From the NCBI RefSeq assembly GCF_963678635.1, contig NC_087066.1, positions 67,901,477 to 67,965,476 on the forward strand: 64,000 nt of DNA, given 5' to 3'. The DNA comes from Symsagittifera roscoffensis. Lineage: Eukaryota > Xenacoelomorpha > Acoela > Convolutidae. The translations under genes and the position numbers were made by a program. Under the pieces are notes generated by a model. The model saw only the letters and a list, made by a program, of their open reading frames with translations, ran no database searches and was not told where the DNA came from. Position 1 is the first letter of the stretch. Every line of letters begins with the position of its first letter. Below are positions 1 to 8,708 of the stretch, piece by piece.

Positions 1-771
1 GCCTGACTCCTGCATCTGAGGTGAGGTTAGTTTGTGCAACACACTCAACTTTGCCAAATCTTCATCCTCCGTTGGTGCTAGCCTCACTCGCTCTGTGATT
101 TCCTCGATCAGACTCGCGTGGGGATGTGGGCACCAGGAGGGTCTTAGTAACTTCCATACCACTCCCAAGTTCGTGATTAACAAGCCATTTCCATCTCCCA
201 TGTTCACTTCAACTCTCTTGTTCGAGCGCGGTATGCTCACCACCTCTGGTGTTTTCTCAAGAATCAGGCCCAGGCTCGGCCCCTCTTTCTCCACCTCGTC
301 TATTTCCACTATTCTTTCTGTCCAAAACTTCAGTAGCTCCGCTACCTCGTGGTTCCTGTGAGCGCTTTCAGTTTCTGAGTCTAAGAAGGGGTTGTAGGCT
401 ATTCCCATCACTCCTGACACGTATTGGTATTCCCCCTTCTCGCTGAGTCTCGAGTACTGCTCTGACGAGGCCAGGTTACGGTGAACATCATGTTCTTCTT
501 CGAACTTCTTATTATAAAACCTCCGTACCTCGTCTAGCTTTCTGTGAATCTCTAGGGATAGTCTGGAACCATCTTCCTTTTCTACTCCAGTACTCTGATA
601 CACGTTTAAGATGATTGTTGAGACTCTTTTTTCCACGGTTTTACTTCCGCTTGCTCTCTGGTGGCACGCCAAGATGGTGCTATCAGACATCATTGACATT
701 ATCCATCTCAGGAAACATGTGGCATCCTTCCTCCTAGCCAGGCTCAAGTCTGAATTGTCCCTGGCCACGTG
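1..771 (-). pseudogene. ORF2 region 5, continues beyond the window, copy 1
   Basis: From 771 to base 1 the minus strand is open for 257 codons after a TAA at 772-774. It contains LARRKDATCFLRWIMSM, ILNVYQSTGVEKEDGS, EYQYVSGVMGIAYNPFLD and VWKLLRPSWCPHPHASLIEE. All align with copy 2 at 30750-30050. There is no ATG requirement because this is the middle of ORF2. No family recognised. Confidence 0.65.
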
Positions 772-823
772 TTACATCAGTGCTTGATACACATCTAGCT
801 TCTTGCCTCCCAACTTCAGCCTG

Positions 824-1615
824 TCATACGAGGTCAATGTCTCCAACTCTATTCCCACCAGACTCCATGGTGAACATCAATTGACCTGCGGTTCTAACGA
901 AGGGATTCGCCATCAATGGCGGTGCTGATGAGGGTGTCCTCATTGCCTCTTCGAAATGATCCTTCAACAAGTTCTGCCAGGACCTCTTCAGCTGATTCGC
1001 CAATTCTATCTTGTTAACCTCAGCCTTTTGCTGGGTGGTCCAATTGCGTCGTTTGCGAGCCACTCCACTGTCCAACTTCTTCAAGCAGTCTTCCATTTCC
1101 CTCAATGTCTCGAGGGCCACCCACCATGTCCGGGAGGTGTTCCTCGTTTTGTTCCTCTCCAGTGGATCACTCGTCACTTGCTTCCCCGTGGCCTGGTGTG
1201 CCTTCGAGACCCATTCCTTGCCGACATCCACTTCCCATGTCTGTCCGTTCGTTGAACCTCTCTTCACGTTTACCTTCTGGGGCTTGAAGTCTTCCTCCGA
1301 TGTCGAACTGGTGGAAGCCTCTATTTCCCTCTCTACTTCGAGTGGTCTTCTGAGCTCCGTGTTGCTCTTGTATGCCGCCGTCTTGCATCGAGCCAAAACC
1401 ATGGGCGCCGTCTCTGTCAAGTTTCCTTCCGAGACAGCATCCACTGAAGGACTACCCAATCCCTCCACTTCTCTCTTCCTCTTGCGAGTTTTCACATCTC
1501 TGCTTGAGGGTGTTGTGGTTATCATCACTGATTCGACCTCTCTGTCTCCCTCCAACCCTTCCAACTCTTGCCTCCCCCCTGCTCGAGCCTTAAGGATATT
1601 AGTACTTTTAATCAT
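824..1615 (-). CDS. ORF2 region 4, basic-cluster and helical region, copy 1
   Basis: A 263-residue frame, open upstream, so the ATG is probably internal to ORF2. It has a strongly basic cluster TRKRKREVE (RSRKRRRETE in copy 2) that resembles a nuclear localisation signal. A very conserved helical block follows: RKRRNWTTQQKAEVNKIELA, then FEEAMRTPSSAPPLMANPF and VRTAGQLM. After VRTAGQLM the frame is lost to a one-base gain relative to copy 2. Function unknown. Confidence 0.6.
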   Translation of the reverse strand: MIKSTNILKARAGGRQELEGLEGDREVESVMITTTPSSRDVKTRKRKREVEGLGSPSVDAVSEGNLTETAPMVLARCKTAAYKSNTELRRPLEVEREIEASTSSTSEEDFKPQKVNVKRGSTNGQTWEVDVGKEWVSKAHQATGKQVTSDPLERNKTRNTSRTWWVALETLREMEDCLKKLDSGVARKRRNWTTQQKAEVNKIELANQLKRSWQNLLKDHFEEAMRTPSSAPPLMANPFVRTAGQLMFTMESGGNRVGDIDLV

Positions 1616-1709
1616 ATTACTAGTCCCAACCTTATCCCCTTTTGTATCATCAACTATTTTATCTACAGTTTTTTGTTTCAGAGTAGAGCTGTCTTCATAT
1701 TTTTCTTCT

Positions 1710-3572
1710 CTAGTCTTTCTTCGATCGTGAATTCCTCAGCTCTATCAGCTTGTTCAGCAGCTCTTTTCTCGCCTTCTCATCCAGGCCCGTTCCTATCAGA
1801 AGCGGTTCTCCAAACTTCACAACTGTGTCCCACAGTTCCTCCTTGAATTTGTCCAGCGTCGTCTCGCTGCCCACTTCTTGATTGAATTCCTTCAAGAACT
1901 CCTGCCAAGCATCGTCCTTCAGAGACTCCAGGAACATGTCCCTATTTCCTTCGAAAGTATTCTTTTCCCTTTCCTCTGAGCTCAAGAGTATCATCCCCAT
2001 ATTGGAGGTCTCGCTTACCAATGGCAATTCCAGATTCTTTCGGGGGGACGGAGTCAGAGGTGGAGTGGCAGTATCTGCCCAATTCTCCTCGCTCAAGTCT
2101 TTCAACAGCTTTTGAGTGGTGAGCTCCTCCCCTGATGGTCTTGGTTCAGGCGTATTCCCCACTTCCATGTCCTCACCGGCTTCACTGAGAGTTTCATCCA
2201 TACTCTCTTCTTCTGACTCATTTCTTCTTCTCTCGAGAATTCTTTTGAACCGGTCCTCCACGGGTCCACTCCTCTTGTCTCCAGGTGTATCCACTGACAG
2301 TGGTGATGGTGTCGCAGGGTCCAATCTCTTGTACTCCGTCAGGGCCACGTGCAGTTGACCTGCAGCATCCAGTTCTTTTCCCTCCTGTCTCATTTCCACC
2401 TGTTCTAAGCCATAGGGTGCCCTATACCTTCTTGTTGCGAATTTCATGTCGTCCACCAATGCAACGTGCCCCTCCATCATGATCATCCTCCCATCATCCC
2501 ATATTGGTAGCATGTTCTCAAGTCCCTCCTGCTCAAGAGCTCTCAAGACCTTTCGCACCTCATACCCAGGGGGCTGCGAGCCTCTCATCTTTTTCGCTTG
2601 CGTCGTCCACGAATTTATCTTCGCCTCGCTAGTGTGGAAGTAGACCGCCGCCTTGTAGCCGATGAACAGGGGGTCCCAGCCATCAGTGAAGTATTTCTGC
2701 ATTTCCTCCGTTGTCATCCTCGCCATTATGGATGGAACTACCAAGGGACTATTCATTCCCAAGGTCATCCTCCTGACTATCGGGAACTCAGGCATGGCGG
2801 CTGACAGGATTTCTTTCTCCATTATGGCCTCCAGCTCCCTCTTGACCAGTGCAAAGCTTTCCTTCCAAGCAGGAATCCTCAAGATCTCTCGTCCGTCAGC
2901 TGTCAGTGGGTTCAAGTTCCAGAACTTGGGATATGTTTCGATGGGGCCCTCTCGCTTGCCTCCCATTCTACATTGCATCTGCCCCCTGAAGTTGTACACT
3001 ATCAGCTCGGCATCTTTCACTTTTCCAAAGAGTACCGTATTGCTCATTTGTGCCCTGAGCACCTCCTGCTGACACCAATTGAGCGCCGTCCCATCCAGTG
3101 CGCTGATAAGACTCAAGTGCGTCACAGAGTAACGATACGTTGTTACCAGGGGATCTGGGAATGCGTACGTCACTGCTGGACCGTAAATGCAGGTCACCAC
3201 CTCCTCTAGACCCCGGATTATCCCCATCGGGTCCGACCTCATTGCCAGGCACAGGTCCGTCAACAGAGGCATCCCTCCATTCATCTTCTTCCATTCTTCT
3301 CTCGATGTTGGGTTCTTATCTTCACCCGTCATGTGCCGATTCTGCATCATGAGGTATTGCACTAACAACGTCTTCAACCCCGCGGCACACTTGTAGGAGT
3401 AGGTTTCGATACTCGAGTGGACTTTCCCCACTGACAGGGGCTCCCCATATTCCAGCAATCGATGAAACGACACCAATTCCCCATGGGTCAAGAGTACTAG
3501 TTCCAGATAACAATCAACCCGAAGTGTCTCTACTCCTCGACTAAACATGTACGCTGGGCCCATGTTGAACAA
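1710..3572 (-). CDS. ORF2 region 3, unrecognised, copy 1
   Basis: A 620-residue frame that in copy 2 is continuous with the preceding one. Residues 1-400 are well conserved with copy 2 (NMGPAYMFSRGVETLR, TYSYKC, PEFPIVRRMTLGMNSPLVV, RYRAPYGLEQ) and look globular. Residues about 405-520 are acidic, proline- and serine-rich (TPGDKRSGPVE, ESMDETLSEAGE). The end is helical and charged (FKEELWDTVVKFGEPLLIGTGLDEKA). I recognise no family, signal peptide or clear transmembrane segment. The stop at 1710 is probably a frameshift; the next segment reads on in another frame. Confidence 0.65.
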   Translation of the reverse strand: MFNMGPAYMFSRGVETLRVDCYLELVLLTHGELVSFHRLLEYGEPLSVGKVHSSIETYSYKCAAGLKTLLVQYLMMQNRHMTGEDKNPTSREEWKKMNGGMPLLTDLCLAMRSDPMGIIRGLEEVVTCIYGPAVTYAFPDPLVTTYRYSVTHLSLISALDGTALNWCQQEVLRAQMSNTVLFGKVKDAELIVYNFRGQMQCRMGGKREGPIETYPKFWNLNPLTADGREILRIPAWKESFALVKRELEAIMEKEILSAAMPEFPIVRRMTLGMNSPLVVPSIMARMTTEEMQKYFTDGWDPLFIGYKAAVYFHTSEAKINSWTTQAKKMRGSQPPGYEVRKVLRALEQEGLENMLPIWDDGRMIMMEGHVALVDDMKFATRRYRAPYGLEQVEMRQEGKELDAAGQLHVALTEYKRLDPATPSPLSVDTPGDKRSGPVEDRFKRILERRRNESEEESMDETLSEAGEDMEVGNTPEPRPSGEELTTQKLLKDLSEENWADTATPPLTPSPRKNLELPLVSETSNMGMILLSSEEREKNTFEGNRDMFLESLKDDAWQEFLKEFNQEVGSETTLDKFKEELWDTVVKFGEPLLIGTGLDEKARKELLNKLIELRNSRSKKD

Positions 3573-3575
3573 ATA

Positions 3576-5426
3576 TCAGGGGTAGACCAGATATAAAGCC
3601 AAGAGCAGGCTGATGGGCATGCCCAGTATCTCCTGCACGAAGGCTCCAAAGATAGTCGCTGTGGTGCCGAACATTCCTGCCATGAATTCTTTCCCCCAGC
3701 AAGGACTCAAGAACTTAAGAATCTCATGATCCCTTCTAGTCCTCAGCTCACCCTCGGCGTGCTCTCTCCAGAACCCTCCAATCGTCACTTCATTGGCGGC
3801 CGAGACAAATCTAGCCACCGTCATCTCTCTTCCTTCGGCCAGCTCCAGTTGTTTCTCCAGAAAACTCCAGAGTTGTTTCACGAGGGGTGTTGCTTCCTCC
3901 CTCGTCTTATTCGTGGCGTTCTCCAGCCTTGGTGTCAAAAATGGCCACCAGCCATTCTCTTGCGTCAGGCGATATTTCATCGACCCTAATTGTTTCTCCG
4001 TGTCGGCCACATTTTTTCTCTCGTGGCTCGGACCTCTAGACTTGCCGGTGGAATTTGTGATCTTCACCTCCATGCTCCGAAACCACAAGCTGGCCGTCAA
4101 TTGGCTTATCGCCGGGTGATCGTCCCCGATGACTGGGCTGAGCTTAAGTTGCCTGGCAAAGTTCGATATCTCTAGCAAGAGCACCTCGTCCAATATGATC
4201 AGGATGTCGGCTAATCCATAAAAGCCCCTCAGTGCATGAGATATGTCCGCCCATGCCGCTGCCAATTCTGACTTGTGGAGCCTCAGGTTCGATGGCTCCA
4301 ATTCCCGATTGGGGGCTGCCATTAGAATCCGCCATTCGTTTCCCTCTGCTATTAGGATCAAGACCGCGTACACGAATTGTAGGGCGGGTGGCATATTCGC
4401 GTATCCAGGGGATGTGGTGAACACCATCTTCGTCTTGGATCCCAATCTCGAGACAACATTCTCTTGCACTTCATTCATCGCTGCAAACAACGTCTGAATG
4501 GCTTCCCATATCTTCCTCGATGTCGGTTCATTGCCCTTCAGCTGCTCAAGAAGTCCCGTCGCGTGCAGATGATCATTCATTCCTGCAAACAATAGCAGCT
4601 CAGGCTCACAGGGCATCTCCGACTTTATTGCCACCACTAGAGTTAACATCTGGTTTAGTTCGGCTCCTGGCAAAGAGTATATCAGAGTCTCCGGCCAGAA
4701 CAACTCAGGAGACGTTCCTTCGAAGTCTGATCCCGCCACAATGACTACCCTCGCAGCAGCTGGACCTGCTCTATCGTAAACTGCAAAGGTTTTGGCCAGC
4801 TGGGTGCTCCCACAGGGCTTGCCGTACTTGGGATCTTCCGCCAATTTCGAGCCTTCGTAAGCGGCATCTGGCAATTCCATTCCCCCCGGATTCAGCAGCT
4901 TGTCCACCACCCTCAACTGTGCCGGGGTCGCCAACCTGATCCTAGCGATGCTCGTTCGGTATTTGGGGGGTTCTGCTATGAGTCCAGGACTCCCCAGCAG
5001 CTTGAGAGGTCTGTAGTTGATGGGTCCCATGATCGCTTTCGTGGGAATTCCGGTCAGGTCCGCGGTCTCCATCAGTTTTGTTCTCGAGAAGTGCGCCTCA
5101 TGAGCTTTCAACCAGTCCACGCAATGATGTCTGTTTAAGTCTTCGTGCGACACTCGTTCAATACCCAGAGTCTCCGCCAATTCTCGCCTGCCTTCCAAAC
5201 CCTCTAGGTCCAGTCCTTTCACCTTCTCTGGATATCTCAAGCGAGCGGTCTCCATAGGCCTCTTTTCCCGCTTGCTTTCTGCCACTACCACTGAGGATAT
5301 TGCCGAGCCTGGAGGCGTTGATGACGTCACCTCCTCAGACTCCATTGGCGTGGCACTCGGCAATCTGGCCTGGTCGCTCCTCGAGCTGTCTCTAGTGTCG
5401 ACCCTCGGTCCCAAGCGACCAGACAA
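3576..5426 (-). CDS. ORF2 middle region, possible second, degenerate SGNH-like domain, copy 1
   Basis: A 616-residue frame, open in the same frame upstream to 5540, so its ATG is probably not a real start. Residues 1-60 are low complexity. A conserved block HHCVDWLKAHEAH follows, then RTSIARIRLATPAQLRV. Residues about 225-395 look SGNH-like in order: RVVIVAGSDF, SLPGAELNQ, LLFAGMNDHL near 281, MVFTTSPGYA, and NLRLHKSELAAAW near 384. The catalytic arrangement is not kept across copies, so any such domain is probably inactive. The end is a TGA where copy 2 reads CGG (YPRYLFNMGP). No family is otherwise recognised. Confidence 0.6.
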   Translation of the reverse strand: MSGRLGPRVDTRDSSRSDQARLPSATPMESEEVTSSTPPGSAISSVVVAESKREKRPMETARLRYPEKVKGLDLEGLEGRRELAETLGIERVSHEDLNRHHCVDWLKAHEAHFSRTKLMETADLTGIPTKAIMGPINYRPLKLLGSPGLIAEPPKYRTSIARIRLATPAQLRVVDKLLNPGGMELPDAAYEGSKLAEDPKYGKPCGSTQLAKTFAVYDRAGPAAARVVIVAGSDFEGTSPELFWPETLIYSLPGAELNQMLTLVVAIKSEMPCEPELLLFAGMNDHLHATGLLEQLKGNEPTSRKIWEAIQTLFAAMNEVQENVVSRLGSKTKMVFTTSPGYANMPPALQFVYAVLILIAEGNEWRILMAAPNRELEPSNLRLHKSELAAAWADISHALRGFYGLADILIILDEVLLLEISNFARQLKLSPVIGDDHPAISQLTASLWFRSMEVKITNSTGKSRGPSHERKNVADTEKQLGSMKYRLTQENGWWPFLTPRLENATNKTREEATPLVKQLWSFLEKQLELAEGREMTVARFVSAANEVTIGGFWREHAEGELRTRRDHEILKFLSPCWGKEFMAGMFGTTATIFGAFVQEILGMPISLLLALYLVYP

Positions 5427-5540
5427 GGCCCTCGAGGCAAGGAATGGTGGGTTCGGAGGTGGCCCTAATGTGAATTGGGCCGTCTCTAGCAGATCCGCCT
5501 CTAGCGTATTTATGTGTCCTTGAAAGACGTCATTCAGCCA

Positions 5541-5999
5541 CTATGCTCCCCTCGGTCTATCGAAGTGGATTCCATCATTGGAGGTGTCCTCAGGGAATCC
5601 CGCTTGCTCCATGCGCTCCGCCACGTCCAACAGTCCGACAGGGAGCACACTCTTCCGGTGAATTTCTCGGATCACCCTGTTTAGGCTCCGCACCTTCTCG
5701 TTCATCTCCAAGGCGTGCTGATCGAACTTCATGTTATAAGGGACAGTACATACTGTCAACAGGATGGGGTCCATCTGGATCCTCAGCTTCTCAAGAAGGC
5801 AGCTCATCTTGTCGTGCAGCCTCGTTATTTTCCTCGCTTCTCCCCTTGATACATCATTCGTCCCGATCATCAGGGTCACCGTGTACACTTTAGTCATCCC
5901 TAGCATCTCAAGCGTTGCCAACACCTGTGGCGTGGCAGCTCCAGCGAAACTCAAGATTCCTGTCTGCCAGTGCGATTGGATCCGGGTCAACACCCGCAC
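5541..5999 (-). CDS. SGNH (GDSL) hydrolase domain of ORF2, copy 1
   Basis: This continues the domain after the one-base loss. SGNH blocks: the G block in LSFAGAAT (residues 17-22), the N block GTNDVS (46-51), a middle strand LLTVCTVPYN, and the Asp-His block NDGIHFD with Asp142 and His145. With GDSL from copy 2 this makes the four-block SGNH signature. Family members are esterases or lipases of varied substrates; none can be assigned here. It ends at a TAG where copy 2 has ACGGAC (GTDWLNGVF), so it once ran into the next segment. Confidence 0.78.
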   Translation of the reverse strand: MRVLTRIQSHWQTGILSFAGAATPQVLATLEMLGMTKVYTVTLMIGTNDVSRGEARKITRLHDKMSCLLEKLRIQMDPILLTVCTVPYNMKFDQHALEMNEKVRSLNRVIREIHRKSVLPVGLLDVAERMEQAGFPEDTSNDGIHFDRPRGA

Positions 6000-7294
6000 G
6001 AGGCTGTCCCTATGATTAGGTGGACCGAGCCTTCTGGCACACGGGGTGGCGCAAGATATTCCACCCAGGCTGCATCATGAAAGCAGTCTCTCCTGGTTTT
6101 CTGTTCCGCATTCCAATCCAGCCGATTGTGCCTGTGGTACCTCTTCTCTGTGTTTTTCTTATAACTCGAGATCACGACGCTCCTGACCGGCTGTTCCCTC
6201 CAAGTTGGGGGAAGCTCCGGTCTTGCCGAACTTTCACGACTTCTCTGCCGCAATTTCTCGCCCAGCTCTTTCAGACGCGATGAGCCGCCGCTCACCTGAC
6301 TTTCACTCGAGGTCGAGGTTGGGGTATATCCCGGCAGTACCACATCCATCAGTGGGCGTATGGGTTGCGTCTCTAAGCTACGCAAGGAGGACGTTGCTTC
6401 ATTCGGTATCCAGACTTCCAACCCTTCACTCATGTGTTCTCGGGCCTCGCGGTCAAGATTGAACCGTCCTCTTGCCCTGGGGGCTTCATCCACTTCCATG
6501 CGTGACTCTGGCCTCGAGCTGGTAACCACTCGCTCCTTTGGCCTGGCTCCCTTCTGTGCATCAAGTTCGCGTCGTCGTTGTTCTATTCTCTCCAACTCCG
6601 ACTTCAGTTGTTCACGATTCGCGGCATTCCCCCGCACCCTTAGTTCCTGCTGATGTTCAGCCTTTAGCATCTCAAGCAACCTCAGAGTCTGATCTCGTTC
6701 GCTGACCGCCTGGTCTTTTTCCAGCTGAACCTTCTCCCGATCCAGCTTTGCCTGATCCCGATCGAGGTTCGCCTTGTTCCTTTCCTTCTGCGTCTTCTCG
6801 AGCTCTTTCTTTAGAACACCAAGATCCGGATATGCCTCAGTCGTCTGTTGTGCTCGCGTCATCGATGGCACCTTACTCGAGCTCTGGCCTGTGGATCTTG
6901 CTGATGGCCTAGTTGGTAGTGGGAATTCTCCTGCGCCATATTCGGTGTTGTTACTCAGGCCAGGATTTCTTGCCAAGTCAAAGCCCCTTACTCCTCCATC
7001 CACATTCCAAGACAACCATCTGGTCTGTTCCTGATTTGATATTCCCTCGGTGGTGTAGCCGATCATCAAGACAGCCTCCGTCGCAGACTCCCTGCACTCA
7101 CCCTGTTCTTCCAATTGGAGGATGGCATTCAGCATTACCGCCATTCTCTCGTCTATTCGGGTATAATCCAGGTCCCTCAGGCGTCTGTATAGCTCATCAA
7201 GAGTAGGCTTCTTTAGGGCCGCGGGCATGGATTTCCAGAACCTGTCTGCCATTCTCTGTGACTTCGGGATGTATTCGAGTATTAACCAGCTCAA
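5987..7294 (-). CDS. ORF2 N-terminus: coiled coil leading to an SGNH hydrolase, copy 1
   Basis: A 435-residue frame. The better start is the ATG at 7252 (MADRFWKSMPAALK), because copy 2 begins with the same words and upstream residues are not conserved. Residues 15-100 are a conserved helical region (TLDELYRRLRDLDYTRIDER), also found in copy 3. Residues about 165-245 are a charged coiled coil of repeated RDQ/KLDRE units. A conserved linker (RRDCFHDAAWVEYL) leads to VHLIIG, the strand before the SGNH catalytic serine. The motif should then read GDSL, but copy 1 has lost one of four Gs, giving GTASCGC and a stop. Role unknown; the coiled coil plus hydrolase order recalls ORF1 of CR1-type LINEs. 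Confidence 0.72.
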   Translation of the reverse strand: MSWLILEYIPKSQRMADRFWKSMPAALKKPTLDELYRRLRDLDYTRIDERMAVMLNAILQLEEQGECRESATEAVLMIGYTTEGISNQEQTRWLSWNVDGGVRGFDLARNPGLSNNTEYGAGEFPLPTRPSARSTGQSSSKVPSMTRAQQTTEAYPDLGVLKKELEKTQKERNKANLDRDQAKLDREKVQLEKDQAVSERDQTLRLLEMLKAEHQQELRVRGNAANREQLKSELERIEQRRRELDAQKGARPKERVVTSSRPESRMEVDEAPRARGRFNLDREAREHMSEGLEVWIPNEATSSLRSLETQPIRPLMDVVLPGYTPTSTSSESQVSGGSSRLKELGEKLRQRSRESSARPELPPTWREQPVRSVVISSYKKNTEKRYHRHNRLDWNAEQKTRRDCFHDAAWVEYLAPPRVPEGSVHLIIGTASCGC

Positions 7295-7746
7295 GAATTA
7301 CCTTACCGACTCAAGAATTACCCAACTCAAGAATTCTCTAGAAATGTTCCCTTGCAAACACTTGCTGCAGGTGTAGTTTATGGCGAGTTCAATCAAGATT
7401 TCTCTTTCTGTCTCTCGCTTGAGTATAGTTGGATTTTCAACTTTGTTTTTCAAACTTGATCTGAAAACAGAAACCATATTAAGACTTAACATGTCATGTT
7501 CCTAACCTAGAGACCCCCTCTTTTACCAGTATGGTTAAAATCTTCTCATTTTCATTCCACTTAAAACAATTCAATTGGAATTTCTTTAAAAGCATGCAGA
7601 TTCATTTTATGTTTTAGCACCGTTAATTCTTTTAAAATTCAATTGTCATGCCAATCACGTCTTAAGATCCCTTTACCTGTGCCGCACCCCAGTACCTAAC
7701 TCAAGACTCCTCCCTCACGCCCAACTCGAGACCCCGTGTCCCCAAC
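7295..7746 (-). other. ORF1-ORF2 gap, copy 1
   Basis: A 450-bp AT-rich gap with no gene. The block 7591-7660 (agcatgcagattcatttt ... aattgtcatgcc) is alignable to 37312-37380 in copy 2. A candidate 3' splice site lies at 7461-7469. Near ORF2 there are short repeats of ctcaagaattacc. Confidence 0.7.
7461..7470 (-). promoter_or_regulatory. Candidate 3' splice site before ORF2, copy 1
   Basis: The minus strand reads CTGTTTTCAG/ATCAAG, with the exon starting at 7460, about 208 bases before the ORF2 ATG at 7252. Copies 2 and 3 keep TTTCAG/AT at the same place. This fits the nematode acceptor consensus and could serve cis-splicing from the leader or trans-splicing. Confidence 0.5.
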
Positions 7747-8547
7747 TCAGGCGATGCTCAAGTAGTATTTCTTGTGCAGATACACCATTATCTCAGTTTC
7801 CGCGAAGACTACATGTAGGATAGCGTACAATTCCCTCGAGCTCAGTTTGCCCCTGTTTGGGTCATACACCGGCATTGAGACCTCCGTTATTCCTCTTTCA
7901 GTCATGAAGTCTCGTAGTCTTGTTAGTGCCAACATCACGTGTTCGGGATCAATTGTGTTCCTGTCATTGACCCTCGTCACTAGGAAGCACAGATATTTGC
8001 CCGGGACTTGTGCTACTGATGGTGGAAGCGCTGCCATCCCTCCCAGTCCTGGTCTTTGTCTGAACAGAAACTCCACGTTCTGGTACTCTCTTTTGAAGTC
8101 AGCTTCCAATCTTGATTTGAAACTCATGTCCGCCGTGATGCAGATCGCGCTAGTCCTGTTTGACAGGATGAAGTCGCTATCCGTTATCATGATGTTTTCC
8201 GAGTACTCATTGGGTATTTCAAATTTCGTTTTGAAATTCCGACCTATGGTAGGCTCTGGCTCTTCTTCTTCCAGTTCTAATTCGCTTGTTTCTCTCACTT
8301 CCTTGAGCTTCTTTATCATCAAATTTTCGGTGTGGGTAAGTCCTACCCCCACTACCGGACAAAAATATTTATCGACGTCCCCGTCGATGTTGTCGGGTCT
8401 GAATTGTCCGGAGGAATGTCCAGTGGCCTGTCTGTTGCCGTCCATCCGAAAAGAGGGTCCTCTGCCTTCATATAATTTGCCGATGATACGTCGACTTGTT
8501 GAATGCTTTGTCCTTCGCGGCTCTCGTCTTTGACATCGCGCATCCAC
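7747..8547 (-). CDS. Macrodomain (TARG1/OARD1-like ADP-ribose-binding fold), C-terminus of ORF1, copy 1
   Basis: The conserved part begins near GVGLTHTENLM (about residue 69); upstream residues are an out-of-frame reading of the Pol linker. The macrodomain pattern is a strand then ICITADMSFKSRLEADFKRE (compare the family's strand-D-x-x-M-x-x-G-I-A-x-x-F-K), QRPGLGGMAAL, the strand GKYLCFLVTR, a helix around MLALTRLRDFMTERG, the strand EVSMPVYD and the helix-strand ending IMVYLH. This matches the short single-domain macro proteins that bind or remove ADP-ribose. The family's GCGLD loop is replaced by YDPNRGKL and the catalytic lysine position holds arginine or another residue. Binding is more likely than the canonical hydrolase activity. 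The fold is inferred from pattern recognition. Confidence 0.72.
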   Translation of the reverse strand: MDARCQRREPRRTKHSTSRRIIGKLYEGRGPSFRMDGNRQATGHSSGQFRPDNIDGDVDKYFCPVVGVGLTHTENLMIKKLKEVRETSELELEEEEPEPTIGRNFKTKFEIPNEYSENIMITDSDFILSNRTSAICITADMSFKSRLEADFKREYQNVEFLFRQRPGLGGMAALPPSVAQVPGKYLCFLVTRVNDRNTIDPEHVMLALTRLRDFMTERGITEVSMPVYDPNRGKLSSRELYAILHVVFAETEIMVYLHKKYYLSIA

Positions 8548-8708
8548 TCTAGTATCCTCAAGTTCGTGTTCTCCCTCCTCTCTATCTCACTCTGTTTGAG
8601 ATCCGCCTCCAATTCTGGCGTCGAGTAGTCTTCCTGCGGATTGTGTCCACCATCGTCAATGACCTGCCATTCCTCTTCGGCTTCCAGTTCGCCTGCACTC
8701 AGTAGTTC
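8349..8708 (-). pseudogene. Pol tail linking integrase to the macrodomain, copy 1
   Basis: The Pol frame resumes after the TAG and stays open to TGTSINIFVR, where a TAG stands at 8349-8351. In copy 3 the matching place reads TGTSMDIFVRGVGVG straight into the macrodomain with no stop. Copy 1 also lacks one base here. The linker is hydrophilic and poorly conserved. Confidence 0.65.

Noticed and set aside
1011-1730. 239-residue plus-strand frame
   Set aside because: Antisense shadow of ORF2 regions 3-4; composition rich in Ser and Leu, with no conserved counterpart.
3572-3576. Separate genes at the 616/620-residue boundary
   Set aside because: Copy 2 reads through (YPRYLFNMGP); the copy 1 stop is a point change.
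7772-8533. 253-residue plus-strand frame opposite the macrodomain
   Set aside because: A shadow of the conserved minus-strand reading; no domain, and not conserved as protein.
8547-8547. Start of the 266-residue frame as the true macrodomain start
   Set aside because: Upstream residues are an out-of-frame reading of the Pol linker caused by a one-base loss; copy 3 shows fusion to Pol.
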